Shown: positions 34,457 to 43,720, numbered from the stretch's first letter. The stretch is DNA of 53,724 nucleotides from UBA4923 sp964606165 (GCA_964606165.1 CAZSFQ010000011.1:1-53724); one strand, 5' to 3'. Notes: generated from the sequence alone by a model not told the origin. Numbers and translations are program-made.

Positions 34457-35680
34457 TCAAGTCGCATCAGGCTTTTCAGATCGTTCCGCCATCCCCTCTT
34501 TGACCCGGTAATAATGGACCGGTCCCGACCAGCCGGAAGCGCAGGCGGGGCCCCCCTGGCCCGCGGGGCTGATCTGGCCCGGATCGGTGCAGGTAATAAA
34601 TACCTGATGATCCCGGATCACCTCCATGAGGCGTGAGCGCCTCGCTTCATCGAGCTCGGACATGACGTCGTCCAGCAGGAGGATGGGTTTTTCTCCGGTA
34701 ATCTCTGTCAGGATGGTCAGCTCAGCGATTTTCAGGGCCAGCACCACCGAGCGCTGCTGGCCCTGGGAGGCGTAAACGCGCGCGTCCGAACCATTGAGCA
34801 GAATCAGCATGTCATCACGGTGCGGTCCCTGCGAGGTGCTGCCGCGTATCAGGTCATCCTCCCTGGAACGTAACAGCCGCTCCCGGTAGAGGGGGGCGAT
34901 TTCCTGGCGGTCCATACCGGGTCCGATCCCGGCCAGCCCCTTGTACTGCAGCTCCAGCGCCTCCCTGGAACGGGTCAGGTGCTGCAGCGACAGTGAGGCA
35001 TAATCGGACAGAAGGCCAAGATAGTGGATTCTTTTTTCCAGTATGGCGGCCGCGTGGCCGGACAGGGTCTCATCCCAGACATCGAGCTGGGCGCGGGGAT
35101 CCCCGGGGATTCCGCCATCCGCCTCCCCCGCCGGGACCCTGGGTTCACGGGACCGCAGATACTTTAGCAGCCGGTTGCGGTGGGCCAGGATCTTCCAGAA
35201 TTCCTGCAGATCACGAAAGTAGGAGCGGTCAGTTCTCGAAATCAGGATATCGAGAAAGCGGCGGCGTTCCGCCGGGCCATCCTTGACGATCTGCAGATCC
35301 TCCGGCGCGAACAAAATCGCGTGGAAGAGGCCCATCATATCCGCCAGGCGGCCGATTTCAAGCTCGTTATAGCGTACGATCCTCGATGGGACGCCGTTTC
35401 GGCCCAAGGACCGTCTGTACTCGATGGAAACCGATTCCGAAAGGCCCCGGTCGGTCAAGAAGCTGACCGCGGCCCGGTAAAAATCCTCCCCCTGGCGGAT
35501 CAGCTCATCATCCCGGCCGGTCCGGTGTGAGCGGGCACAGGTGCACAGATAGATGGCCTCGAGCAGGTTGGTTTTACCCTGGGCGTTTTGACCATGGAAA
35601 ATATGCGCCCCGCCGGGAAAAGAAAGCTGGAGGCGCTCGTAATTCCTAAAATTGACCAGTTCGACGGAACAAAGGCGCAT
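34457..35680 (-). CDS. recF: DNA replication and repair protein RecF
   Basis: A 407-residue SMC-like ATPase with RecF layout: VELVNFRNYERL, the P-loop GQNAQGKTN at 30-38, GPHRDDMLILLNG, the signature ASQGQQRSVVLALK and Walker B LLLDDVMSELDE. RecF loads RecA at gaps. The start ATG 35680 lies 5 bases after the dnaN stop. The small S4-domain gene (yaaA) that normally separates dnaN and recF is absent here. Confidence 0.94.
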   Translation of the reverse strand: MRLCSVELVNFRNYERLQLSFPGGAHIFHGQNAQGKTNLLEAIYLCTCARSHRTGRDDELIRQGEDFYRAAVSFLTDRGLSESVSIEYRRSLGRNGVPSRIVRYNELEIGRLADMMGLFHAILFAPEDLQIVKDGPAERRRFLDILISRTDRSYFRDLQEFWKILAHRNRLLKYLRSREPRVPAGEADGGIPGDPRAQLDVWDETLSGHAAAILEKRIHYLGLLSDYASLSLQHLTRSREALELQYKGLAGIGPGMDRQEIAPLYRERLLRSREDDLIRGSTSQGPHRDDMLILLNGSDARVYASQGQQRSVVLALKIAELTILTEITGEKPILLLDDVMSELDEARRSRLMEVIRDHQVFITCTDPGQISPAGQGGPACASGWSGPVHYYRVKEGMAERSEKPDAT

Positions 35681-35687
35681 GGAGGGC

Positions 35688-36788
35688 CTAGCGGCGAAGT
35701 GGAAGAATCATGTAATAAAAAGCTTCACCCTTTTCCGGTTTGAGTGAACAGGGCCCGAGGCTGCCGCTGAAGGTCATCACGATCTGCTCGTCTTCAATTT
35801 CACGCAGGGCTTCGATAAAAAAGCGCGGATTGAAGTCAATCTCCACCTTATCGCCGGAAAGGGCAACCGGAATTTCCTCCCTGGCGCTCCCGATATCCGT
35901 CTTCGACTCAATGGTCATGGTATCGTGGTCGGGCGTGTTGAAGATAACGGGAAACTTGCGGTCCTCCGTGTCAATCATGATGGAGGCCCGGATTACGGCG
36001 GCAAGCAGCACGTCGGGGGCCATGGTCAGACTGGAATCCGCGTCACGCGGGATGATGCTGCGGTAGTTCAAGAATTCCCCCCGGATCAGCCTTGTCACCA
36101 CCTTGACCTTTTCCTTGCTGAAAATAATGTAGTTGTGGGAAGGTGAAACGACGACCTCCTCTTCGCTGTCCGACAGGATCCGGGCAATTTCACCCATGGC
36201 TTTGGCAGGAATGATGATATTGACATTGGCCAGCACGCCCGGTATTGCCTCTCTGCGAACGGCCAGACGGAAACCATCCAGGGCGACCAGGGTCAGGGTT
36301 TCATCTTCGACGATCAGGTTGATTCCCATCAGGATGGGCCGGCTCTGATCGGTGCTGACGGCAAAACTCGTCTGGTTGATCATCTGCCGCAAGGTCTTTT
36401 GCTGCAGGACGATTCGCGTCTCATCTTCCAGAAATTCAATTTCAGGGTATTGATCGGCGGCGTAGCCCCGGATATTGAACACACTCTTCCCACTTTCGAC
36501 AACCAGGACTGTCTCATCCTTAACGGCCAGGTAGACGTGATTGTCCGAAAGTTTGCGAACAACCTCCGACAGGACCCGGGCGGGCACAACCAGGCTTCCC
36601 TTTTCAGAAATATCGGCTTCCATCCGGTACTCGATGCCTGTCTCGCTGTCATAGCCGGTCAAAACCAGTTCTTCATTGGCCTTGAGCAGGATTCCGTCCA
36701 GTACGGGATTGGTTGATCGCGTTGAAACGGCCCGTTGGACGGTCGCGATGGCTTCCACCAGAAGATTTCTTGAGCATGTCAGTTTCAT
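35688..36788 (-). CDS. dnaN: DNA polymerase III subunit beta (sliding clamp)
   Basis: A 366-residue clamp with three repeated domains: the start MKLTCSRNLLVEAIATVQRAVSTRSTNPVLDGI, LVVPARVLSEVVRKL, and the C-terminal YYMILPLRR (clamp-family ending Y-M-I-L-P-x-R). It holds polymerase on DNA. ATG 36788 has GGGAGG. It follows dnaA across an intergenic region rich in DnaA boxes. Confidence 0.96.
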   Translation of the reverse strand: MKLTCSRNLLVEAIATVQRAVSTRSTNPVLDGILLKANEELVLTGYDSETGIEYRMEADISEKGSLVVPARVLSEVVRKLSDNHVYLAVKDETVLVVESGKSVFNIRGYAADQYPEIEFLEDETRIVLQQKTLRQMINQTSFAVSTDQSRPILMGINLIVEDETLTLVALDGFRLAVRREAIPGVLANVNIIIPAKAMGEIARILSDSEEEVVVSPSHNYIIFSKEKVKVVTRLIRGEFLNYRSIIPRDADSSLTMAPDVLLAAVIRASIMIDTEDRKFPVIFNTPDHDTMTIESKTDIGSAREEIPVALSGDKVEIDFNPRFFIEALREIEDEQIVMTFSGSLGPCSLKPEKGEAFYYMILPLRR

Positions 36789-37032
36789 TTTTTGCCTCCC
36801 GTCTTGCCTGTTGCCTTATAAGATAGTTCACCCTCTTCTTCTTATGTCTGTCAGTTGTGTGAATAATCCACCCTTGCCGCTGTCTGTCCTGACTTTGACC
36901 CTGTTGCTAAAGCGTGGATAGTCTGTGTGTCCTTTGTTAAAAAATCGACTTGTCAACACCGAGAGGGTTATTCACAAAGGATCAACACGGTATCAACAAT
37001 GAATTATCAACAAATGATCCTAACTTTGTTCA
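36789..37032. other. dnaA-dnaN intergenic origin half with DnaA boxes
   Basis: This region carries several DnaA-box sequences. TGTGAATAA is at 36858-36866 (TTATTCACA on the other strand) and TTATTCACA at 36968-36976, both one mismatch from TTATCCACA. TTATCAACA is at 37004-37012, and the weaker GTATCAACA at 36990-36998. The block 36940-37020 is AT-rich and could be the unwinding site. In Bacillus the same gap holds the incC part of a two-part oriC. Confidence 0.75.
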
Positions 37033-38379
37033 TTACTGCAAGCGCATCTCGATATTGCTGATGGTCTCGGAGAGTGCCGGATCCGACGCAATACCTTCTG
37101 CAATTTTATCACAGGCGTGAAGAACGGTGGCATGGTTCTTGCCGCCGAAGGCCGCACCAATCTCCTTGAGGGTCCGGTTCAGCTTCTTGCGGCAGAGATA
37201 CATGGCGATTTGCCGGGGTTCAACGATGTCCTGGCTCCTTTGCCGTGATTTCAAATCGTCGACCGAGATCCCGTAATAGTGGGCCACGATTTCCATGATC
37301 AGGGGGAAATCGAGCGCCTTGACGGCCCCCGGCTGGATGACGCTCTGCAGGGCCTGGCGCGCCAGCTCGGCCGTGACCTCCGCGCCCATGGTCTGCAGGG
37401 CGCTGATGGTCTTGAAGGCGCCCTCAATCTCGCGGACATTGGAGGTGATGTTGCTTGCGATGTACTCAATGACATCGGGATCGATGTCGACGCCGTGTGA
37501 CCGGCACAGGTTCTTCAGGATAGCGATCCGCGTCTCGTAGTCAGGCGGCTGGATGTCGATGGTCAGGCCGCTGATGAAGCGGGTCCGCAGGCGGTCGGTC
37601 AATGACGCCAGGCTTTGGGGCGGTTTGTCACAGGTGAGGATAATGTTCTTTCCCGATTCGTAAAGGGCGTTGAAGGTGTAGAAGAATTCAACCTGCATGC
37701 GCTCTTTTGACTCGATGAACTGGATATCATCAATCAGGAGCATGTCGGCCAGCCGGTAATGGTTGCGGAAGGCCTCGAAATCGTTCTTCTGGATGCAGGT
37801 AATAAACTCGTTGACGAACTGTTCCGACTGGACGTAAACGACACGTTTGTTTGGAAAATCCCGGCGCACCTGGTTTCCGATGGCGTGCATCAGGTGGGTT
37901 TTTCCAAGTCCTGATCCGCCGTAAAGGAAAAGCGGGTTGTAATTGCCCGGGGATTCCATGGAAGCCACGGCGACGGAGGCGGCGTGGGCGAAACTGTTGC
38001 TCGAACCCACGATGAAGGTTGAAAAAGAATAGTCGGGATTGAGCCGGCCGATCTGAAACGACCCGTTTCCGTTGAAAGCCGCGTCGTACCGCCGTTCGAG
38101 TTCTTCCCTGGACGGGATACTCCCGTCGGGCCGGACCGCGATTTCCAGGTCATAATGGATCCGCGTGGCATTTCTCAGGGCGAATTCGATTTGCTCGCGG
38201 TGCTGGCCGATGTATTCCATGGCGATCTCATTTGGCACAGACAGGCCGAAGGTGCGCTCGCTTGAAAGGTATGGCTTGGCGTTGGTAAACCAGGTGTTAA
38301 AGGTAAGGGGGTTGATTTCCTTGCTCAAGGTCTGCTGGCAGACAGAACTCCAAATCGAATCAGCGCTTTTTCTTGCCAT
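37033..38379 (-). CDS. dnaA: Chromosomal replication initiator protein DnaA
   Basis: A 448-residue initiator. Domain I contains WSSVCQQTLSKEINPLTFNTWF, the AAA+ Walker A GGSGLGKTH lies at about 154-162 and Walker B LLIDDIQF at about 214-221. The domain IV DNA-binding helices include GGKNHATVLHACDKI near the C-terminus. ATG 38379 is the likely start, with GGAAGGGG about 14 bases upstream; a longer frame begins at 38448. Upstream and downstream flanks hold DnaA boxes, consistent with autoregulation. Confidence 0.95.
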   Translation of the reverse strand: MARKSADSIWSSVCQQTLSKEINPLTFNTWFTNAKPYLSSERTFGLSVPNEIAMEYIGQHREQIEFALRNATRIHYDLEIAVRPDGSIPSREELERRYDAAFNGNGSFQIGRLNPDYSFSTFIVGSSNSFAHAASVAVASMESPGNYNPLFLYGGSGLGKTHLMHAIGNQVRRDFPNKRVVYVQSEQFVNEFITCIQKNDFEAFRNHYRLADMLLIDDIQFIESKERMQVEFFYTFNALYESGKNIILTCDKPPQSLASLTDRLRTRFISGLTIDIQPPDYETRIAILKNLCRSHGVDIDPDVIEYIASNITSNVREIEGAFKTISALQTMGAEVTAELARQALQSVIQPGAVKALDFPLIMEIVAHYYGISVDDLKSRQRSQDIVEPRQIAMYLCRKKLNRTLKEIGAAFGGKNHATVLHACDKIAEGIASDPALSETISNIEMRLQ

Positions 38380-38701
38380 GGTGGAAAAATACGTCCCCTT
38401 CCTGCTATTCTGATACCTCTTCCGATGCGAAACGATCGTGTTCTTCATCCTACCAGAAAAAGAGGCCGTGTGAAAGGCGAAATGTCTGATTTTTCAGGCA
38501 TTTTCAGGATTTTCCTGCTCACAAAATGCCAACATTTTGTGAGATACAGACTGTGCATTGTTAATAACTTTGTTGATAACTCAAGAGCTATCGGGCGATT
38601 ATGGATCTGCCGTCCCACGACTGCAAAAAAAGGCTAAAAACGAGAAGAATTCTGTTGATAACTTGTTGATTATTCAAGTTCTGTATGTTGAAAAGTAAAA
38701 A
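38380..38701. other. Upstream origin half (dnaA promoter region) with DnaA-box-like repeats
   Basis: Between dnaA and nadE lie TGTTGATAA at 38571-38579 and 38653-38661 (TTATCAACA on the other strand, one mismatch from consensus). TGTTAATAA at 38559-38567 and TGTTGATTA at 38664-38672 are weaker. The segment is AT-rich. It probably contains the dnaA promoter and the incAB-like half of a two-part origin. No confident -35/-10 pair was found. Confidence 0.7.
38518..38543. repeat. Perfect palindrome in the origin region
   Basis: Two 11-base arms, CTCACAAAATG and CATTTTGTGAG, are exact reverse complements around a CCAA loop. No T tract follows on either strand, so it is not an ordinary terminator. 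It lies about 140 bases from the dnaA start, between dnaA and the upstream DnaA boxes, and could be a protein operator or an extruding cruciform. Confidence 0.8.
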
Positions 38702-40969
38702 TTACTCAGGCTGTTCCCGCGCCGGGTGTTCACCAAGCCCGCTGATCCAAAGATCAGCCGCAGCGTCCCCCGGCATCTGCCAGGCGGTAAGGGGGACCAG
38801 GCGCCGCGGGAAAGCCGAAACGCCTTCCGGGGAAGCCGTGCGCTTGAACTGGCTCTTGAAAAAGCGGCGGATGAAGTTCTCCATCCAGCCCGCGATCTCC
38901 TCCAGCCCGTATTCGCCTTCAAAGGCATGCCGGGCCAGCTCCAGGACGGCCGGGGCTTTCTTTTGGCCGAAGACAAGATGCCAGAGGAAAAAATCAATGA
39001 GCTCGTAGGGACCGACCACCTCTTCCGTCAACTGGGACAGGGAGCCGTCCCCGGCCGGCGGCAGCAGTTCAGGAGAAACGGGCCGCGCCAGGATGGCCCG
39101 GAGGGCCTGGGCGGCAGAAAGTGCCTCCGGCTGGCCGGTAATGAGGGGGGACCGTCCCTTTTCCAGCAGGGATGCCGCCTGGCCCGCCATTTCCCGGATT
39201 ACCGTTTTGGGAAGGGAGGCATTGACGGCGTACATGGACATCTGATCCCCGTTATAGGTGCACCAGCCCAGGGCCAGCTCGGAAAGATCGCCCGTGCCGA
39301 CAACAATCCCGCCCTCCAGGTTGGCCAGGTCCATGAGGATTTGCGTTCGCTCGCGGGCCTGGGTATTTTCGAAGGTCACATCGGACCGGTCCCCTTCATA
39401 GCCGATGTCCGCAAGGTGCTGGTCGACGGCTTGGTCAATGGCAATTTCCCGAAAATCAAGGCCTGCCGCCTCACCGAGTTGACGCGCGAGCATCCTGGAC
39501 ACCTCTGATGTGCCGGGTCCCGGCATGGAGACGGCGATGACATCCGAAGGGGGCCTTTCTAAAATCCTCACAGCCTCCAGGCAGGCCAGGAGGGCGACAG
39601 CCGAGTCAAGGCCGCCGGAGAGCCCCAGGACAGGCCTGGCGCCCAGAAAGCGGAGGCGGTCGGACAGGCCCCGCCCCTGGATGGCCAGGGTTTCTTCATA
39701 AAAGCTTGCCGTGTCGAGCTCGCCCCGCATCAGGAAGGGCAAGGGGTCGGGCTTGCCGGCCCTTGTCTTTTCCCTGCCGTTTTTGACGATATCCCAGCGG
39801 GTCCCGGCATTGCTTCGCACCCGGAAGAGGTCTTCCGCCGCCAGGTCGGCCAGGGTCATGCCGGTCGTGAAAGGCCCGCTTTCCGCCAGCACCCGGCCGT
39901 CGGAGATGATGAGGCGGCGGCCGGCGTAGACGCCGCTGCTGACCGACTCTCCCGGCCCCGCGCCCGCGTAGAGGACGATGCTGTGGTCGCGAAGGGAGCG
40001 GCGGATCAGCTCGCGCTTGAGCCGGCGGTAATCGCCGGTCCATTCCTGGCGTCCGTCGGCGATGGCCGCGACGGGGATGGAGCCGTGGTCCAGCGCGTCG
40101 ACGGCGTGGGCAGGCTCAAAATTGAAGAGCCGCAGGTCATCGCAGTCATGGACAAGGCGCGGCAAAAGCGAGGGGCGGACTGCCAGGCAGGGAATGACGG
40201 TACAAAGGTTGACAAACTGGAAAGTGAAGGACTGCAGGTTTTGGGCGGTGATGCCGCAAAGGGAAAAATCGAAACCGGCCAGGCCGTCTGCCCCGGGCTC
40301 TTTTGCGGACAAGGGCGGATCATCGATGGCGTGGCGCAGGATGGTGGGGCAAGCCGCCGGGGCCAGGCGGACTTCCATGATGCCTGTGGCCTCCCCTGCG
40401 GCGCCTGCGATCAGTTCACAGGAAAAGGTGTCGTGATCGCCCAGGCCGGGGGCCAGGGGATCGGAAAACCAGCGCCTTTCTTCCCTGGACAGGTAGGACG
40501 CCGGAGTCATTCCGACGATCTCGCCGTGGTACAAAATCGCCGTCGCCTTGAGCAGGCGCTCTTCCAGGCGCAGGGGCAGCGATAAGAGGACCAGGAGGTG
40601 CGAGCCGGCGGTGGCCTGTGTGATCCGCGCCAGGCTTTCCAGGCAGGCGTCCTGGAGGGTACGCTGCAAGAAGAGATCGCCGGCTGTTTTGCCGGTCAGG
40701 GCCAGGTCGGAAAAAAGGAGGACATCGGCCCCGGCCTGTGTCGCCTCGCTGATCAGGGCCAGGATTTGTTCCTCATTGGCCGCGACATGGCCCGGCCGGA
40801 CTTCCGGTGTCGCGGCTGCGATGCGGATATCACGGTAGCGGTCGAGCTGCCTGGAGGCCTTGACTTCCAGGACCAGGGTCTCGTCCAGGGTCAGGGTGAC
40901 ACCTGCCGGTTTGACGGGGCTTTGGGTCGGCGCTGTGGCCGTCTTGCTGGGTTCCCTTTCGGATGGCAT
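38702..40969 (-). CDS. nadE: NAD+ synthetase with degenerate glutaminase domain
   Basis: A 755-residue protein of the two-domain NadE family. The synthetase half (from about 440) is intact: LGLSGGLDSAVALLA (P-loop 451-457), then IVVGTGDLSELALGWCTYNGD and YAVNASLPKT. The N-terminal nitrilase-like half aligns with the family (IRIAAATPEVRPG, DLFLQRTL, VLLSLPLRLEERL), but the catalytic positions differ. PEL is SDL (Glu to Asp, D88) and PKxY is PASY (Lys to Ala, A157). No ICED cysteine motif is found; the nearest cysteine is in FDFSLCGIT. It should use ammonia. ATG 40969 has GGGAGG. It lies 13 bases after the aminopeptidase gene. Confidence 0.88.
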   Translation of the reverse strand: MPSEREPSKTATAPTQSPVKPAGVTLTLDETLVLEVKASRQLDRYRDIRIAAATPEVRPGHVAANEEQILALISEATQAGADVLLFSDLALTGKTAGDLFLQRTLQDACLESLARITQATAGSHLLVLLSLPLRLEERLLKATAILYHGEIVGMTPASYLSREERRWFSDPLAPGLGDHDTFSCELIAGAAGEATGIMEVRLAPAACPTILRHAIDDPPLSAKEPGADGLAGFDFSLCGITAQNLQSFTFQFVNLCTVIPCLAVRPSLLPRLVHDCDDLRLFNFEPAHAVDALDHGSIPVAAIADGRQEWTGDYRRLKRELIRRSLRDHSIVLYAGAGPGESVSSGVYAGRRLIISDGRVLAESGPFTTGMTLADLAAEDLFRVRSNAGTRWDIVKNGREKTRAGKPDPLPFLMRGELDTASFYEETLAIQGRGLSDRLRFLGARPVLGLSGGLDSAVALLACLEAVRILERPPSDVIAVSMPGPGTSEVSRMLARQLGEAAGLDFREIAIDQAVDQHLADIGYEGDRSDVTFENTQARERTQILMDLANLEGGIVVGTGDLSELALGWCTYNGDQMSMYAVNASLPKTVIREMAGQAASLLEKGRSPLITGQPEALSAAQALRAILARPVSPELLPPAGDGSLSQLTEEVVGPYELIDFFLWHLVFGQKKAPAVLELARHAFEGEYGLEEIAGWMENFIRRFFKSQFKRTASPEGVSAFPRRLVPLTAWQMPGDAAADLWISGLGEHPAREQPE

Positions 40970-40982
40970 GGCCCGCCTCCCT

Positions 40983-42836
40983 TCACAAGGCTTGGGTTTG
41001 GTCCAAAACGAAGGCGGCTTCATCATCTGCCAGATAGGGGATGACGGCGTCCCGCACCGCCTGATTGTAACGGTTCAGCCAGCGGATTTCGTCCGCGCCA
41101 AGAAGTGTGACATCAATGGCCGCCCGGTCAAAGGGGACATAGGTCATGGATTGGAAGTGGAGGAATTTGTCTCCGGCCTCGTTTACGACCTCTTCCGCTT
41201 CCCGGATGCATGCCTGCCCGTCCTGGATCTCAACCGATTGGTTGGCAGGCAAAACCAGGTAATCGTTTTCAAGGCGGATGCCGTGCTTGCCCTCCCGGTA
41301 GACGCCGGGCTCGATGGTGATGACCATGCGCTCATGAAAACCGTAATCGCCGAATTTCGGGCTGTTGGACAGCCGCTGCGGACCCTCGTGGACGCCGGAA
41401 ACATAGCCGAAGCCGTGGCCGGTGCCGCATTTGTAGTCGAGTCCGTAGCGCCACATGACCGAGCGCGCGATGGCGTCGAGGGCTACGCCGCTCGTCCCAT
41501 CCAAAAAAGGCTGGGAGGCCAGCGCCATGTGCGACTTCAAGGTCATGGTATAATCGCGTTTTTCTTCCTCAGTCAGCGGCCCCAGGGCGACGGTCCGGGT
41601 GATATCGGTCGTGCCGTCAAAGCTCTGCGCGCCGCAGTCGACCAGGTAAAAACCCTCCGGCCGCAGCTGGCTGTTCGCTTCGGGGCTTGCCTGGTAATGC
41701 ATCATGGCGGCGTTGGCCCCGTAGGCTGAAATGGTGGGGAAGCTCTCGATGATGAAGGAGTCGGATTCGCGGCGCAGGGATGCCAGCTTTTCCGCGGCCT
41801 CTATCTCGCTCAGGCCCTGTTTTGCCGCCACCGTCTTCACAAAATAAAGGTAGCGGGTCACGGCGACGCTGTCACGGATACCGGCGCCAAGCTGGGACAT
41901 GAGCTCAACCTCATTCAGCTCGGTTTTCATCAGGAAGGGGTAATCGCGCCTGGACATAACCGTGACATGGCCGGGCAAAGAAGCGATAAGGGCCCGCCCC
42001 GTCCGCCTGGTATCGGTGACCAGGAGGCCGGCAGACAGGCTTCGCAGTTTATTCTCAATCTCCTGGTAGGGCAGGACGGTGATCCCCTGCTCCGTGAAAA
42101 GCTCCATTTCCTTCACGCCCGCCTTGTCCGGGTCTATGAAGAGAAAGGCCTCCTTTTCAGAGATCAGGACAAAGGCCAGGGCGACCGCGTTGTGGGGAAC
42201 GTCGCTGCCTCGAAAGTTCATGAGCCAGGCGATGTCATCCAGGCCGACATAAAGCGCGTAATCGGCGCCGTCATCCTTCATCCTGGCCCGGACGCCGGCG
42301 ATCTTGTCAGCCGCAGAACGGCCGGTGTATTGGATGGCATGATGGAAGATGGTTCCGGAGGGCGGCGCGGGCCGGTCCTCCCAAAGGGGGCCGATCAGGT
42401 CCAGGCCGGTTACGAGTTCAATTCCCCGTGCGGCAAGCTTTTCCCCCTCTTCCCGGGCATCCGCCTCAGGCAGCAGGCGGCCATCGGCCGCGACCCGGCT
42501 CTTTTGATCCAGGGATTGGGCCAGCCAGTCCCAGGGGGAGAGTACACCGGGATTGCCTTGCTTCATGAGCGAAAAAGGGCTGCCGTCCAGCTGTTTTTCT
42601 GCCTGGATGTAGTAGCGGCCGTCGGCCCAAAGGAGGGCCCGGTCCGCGGTGACAACCGCCGTACCCGCTGAACCGGTGAATCCGGTCAGCCAGGCTCTTG
42701 CCTGGTAATAGGGTGCCAGGTACTCGGAGTTGTGAGGATCGGCCGTGGCGACCAGGCAGGCGTCGATGGCTTCTTGCCGCATCAGGGCCCGCAGGCGCTC
42801 CACTTTGTCATGAATTGTCAACATAAGGTCCACCAT
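40983..42836 (-). CDS. Xaa-Pro aminopeptidase (M24B)
   Basis: A 617-residue creatinase-like plus M24 metallopeptidase. The N-terminal domains include LVATADPHNSEYLAPYYQARAWLTGFTGSAG and LLWADGRYYIQAEKQL. The catalytic domain carries VDCGAQSFDGTTDITRT (two Asp ligands), GTGHGFGYVSGVHEGP (His), and ITIEPGVYREGKHGIRLEN (Glu ligands). It removes N-terminal residues before proline. ATG 42836 is kept for the AAGGA site; ATG 42824 is possible. It is followed closely by nadE, so the two are probably co-transcribed. Confidence 0.9.
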   Translation of the reverse strand: MVDLMLTIHDKVERLRALMRQEAIDACLVATADPHNSEYLAPYYQARAWLTGFTGSAGTAVVTADRALLWADGRYYIQAEKQLDGSPFSLMKQGNPGVLSPWDWLAQSLDQKSRVAADGRLLPEADAREEGEKLAARGIELVTGLDLIGPLWEDRPAPPSGTIFHHAIQYTGRSAADKIAGVRARMKDDGADYALYVGLDDIAWLMNFRGSDVPHNAVALAFVLISEKEAFLFIDPDKAGVKEMELFTEQGITVLPYQEIENKLRSLSAGLLVTDTRRTGRALIASLPGHVTVMSRRDYPFLMKTELNEVELMSQLGAGIRDSVAVTRYLYFVKTVAAKQGLSEIEAAEKLASLRRESDSFIIESFPTISAYGANAAMMHYQASPEANSQLRPEGFYLVDCGAQSFDGTTDITRTVALGPLTEEEKRDYTMTLKSHMALASQPFLDGTSGVALDAIARSVMWRYGLDYKCGTGHGFGYVSGVHEGPQRLSNSPKFGDYGFHERMVITIEPGVYREGKHGIRLENDYLVLPANQSVEIQDGQACIREAEEVVNEAGDKFLHFQSMTYVPFDRAAIDVTLLGADEIRWLNRYNQAVRDAVIPYLADDEAAFVLDQTQAL

Positions 42837-42974
42837 TCCCGTCCTTGATCAAGCTGTCTGCCCTCCATTGTAACACCCGCAAGGCCGGCCCAAGAGTGTT
42901 GTACAATAACGAAACAGTTGAAACAGGACACCCTCTCATTGCAGAGGTCCACAAGGAAAGGCGGCGATCACCCC

Positions 42975-43718
42975 ATGGACAGACAAAAAACGGCACTGAT
43001 TACAGGCGGCGCGCGCGGGATCGGCCTTGCCATCTCCGAGACCCTGGCCCGGGAAGGATACCATGTCCTGATCAACTATTTCCGTTCGGAAAAACAAGCC
43101 CAGGACCTGCTGGCCAAACTCAAGGAAGAAGGATGCGCGGTAACTCTCTTGCGGGCCGATGTCGCCAACCCCAGGGACGTCCGGGAGATGGTAGCCGCGG
43201 CGCTCCTGGAAACGGGCAGGATCGATGTGCTGGTCAATAACGCCGGGCTGGCTTCCTGGGGCTTATTAACCGAAACACCTGAGGAAACCTGGGACCGGGT
43301 GCTGACCACCAACCTCAAGTCGGCTTATCTTTTATCCCATGCCATCCTGCCCAACATGATCCAGAACGGGGCGGGCAGCATCGTCAATGTGTCCTCCATG
43401 TGGGGGGTGCTGGGCGCCTCCTGCGAGGCGGCCTACGCGGCCAGCAAGGCAGGCCTGATCGGCCTGACCCGCTCCCTGGCCCAGGAAGTGGCGCCATCGG
43501 GCATCCGGGTCAACGCCGTGTCCCCCGGTGTCATCCAAACCGATATGATCGAAGGCTTCAAGGAAGAGGAGCTTGCCGCCCTCATCGACCGGACGCCGCT
43601 TCACCGCGTCGGAACGGCCCGGGAAGTTGCCGAGGCGGTCGCCTTCCTGGTCTCCGACAAGGCCTCCTTTATCACCGGCCAGGTCCTGGGGGTTGACGGC
43701 GGTTTTACCTGCCAATAG
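42975..43718 (+). CDS. Short-chain dehydrogenase/reductase (FabG-like)
   Basis: A 247-residue classical SDR. The NAD(P)-binding TGGARGIG lies at 10-17, NNAG at 88-91, serine in VNVSSMWG near 140, the YAASK catalytic pair at Y154/K158, and the C-terminal ITGQVLGVDGGF. It most resembles 3-oxoacyl-ACP reductases, but the substrate cannot be fixed from sequence. ATG 42975 is chosen with AAAGGCGG upstream. It is divergent from the aminopeptidase gene and stands alone on the plus strand. Confidence 0.85.
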   Translation: MDRQKTALITGGARGIGLAISETLAREGYHVLINYFRSEKQAQDLLAKLKEEGCAVTLLRADVANPRDVREMVAAALLETGRIDVLVNNAGLASWGLLTETPEETWDRVLTTNLKSAYLLSHAILPNMIQNGAGSIVNVSSMWGVLGASCEAAYAASKAGLIGLTRSLAQEVAPSGIRVNAVSPGVIQTDMIEGFKEEELAALIDRTPLHRVGTAREVAEAVAFLVSDKASFITGQVLGVDGGFTCQ

Positions 43719-43720
43719 AA

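Noticed and set aside
36905..36925. CGTGGATAG as a further DnaA box
   Set aside because: Two mismatches including the conserved first position; kept out of the box list.
42843..42974. Divergent promoter pair between the aminopeptidase and dehydrogenase genes
   Set aside because: TTGTAA and TACAAT elements are present but spaced about 28 bases apart, too far for one promoter.
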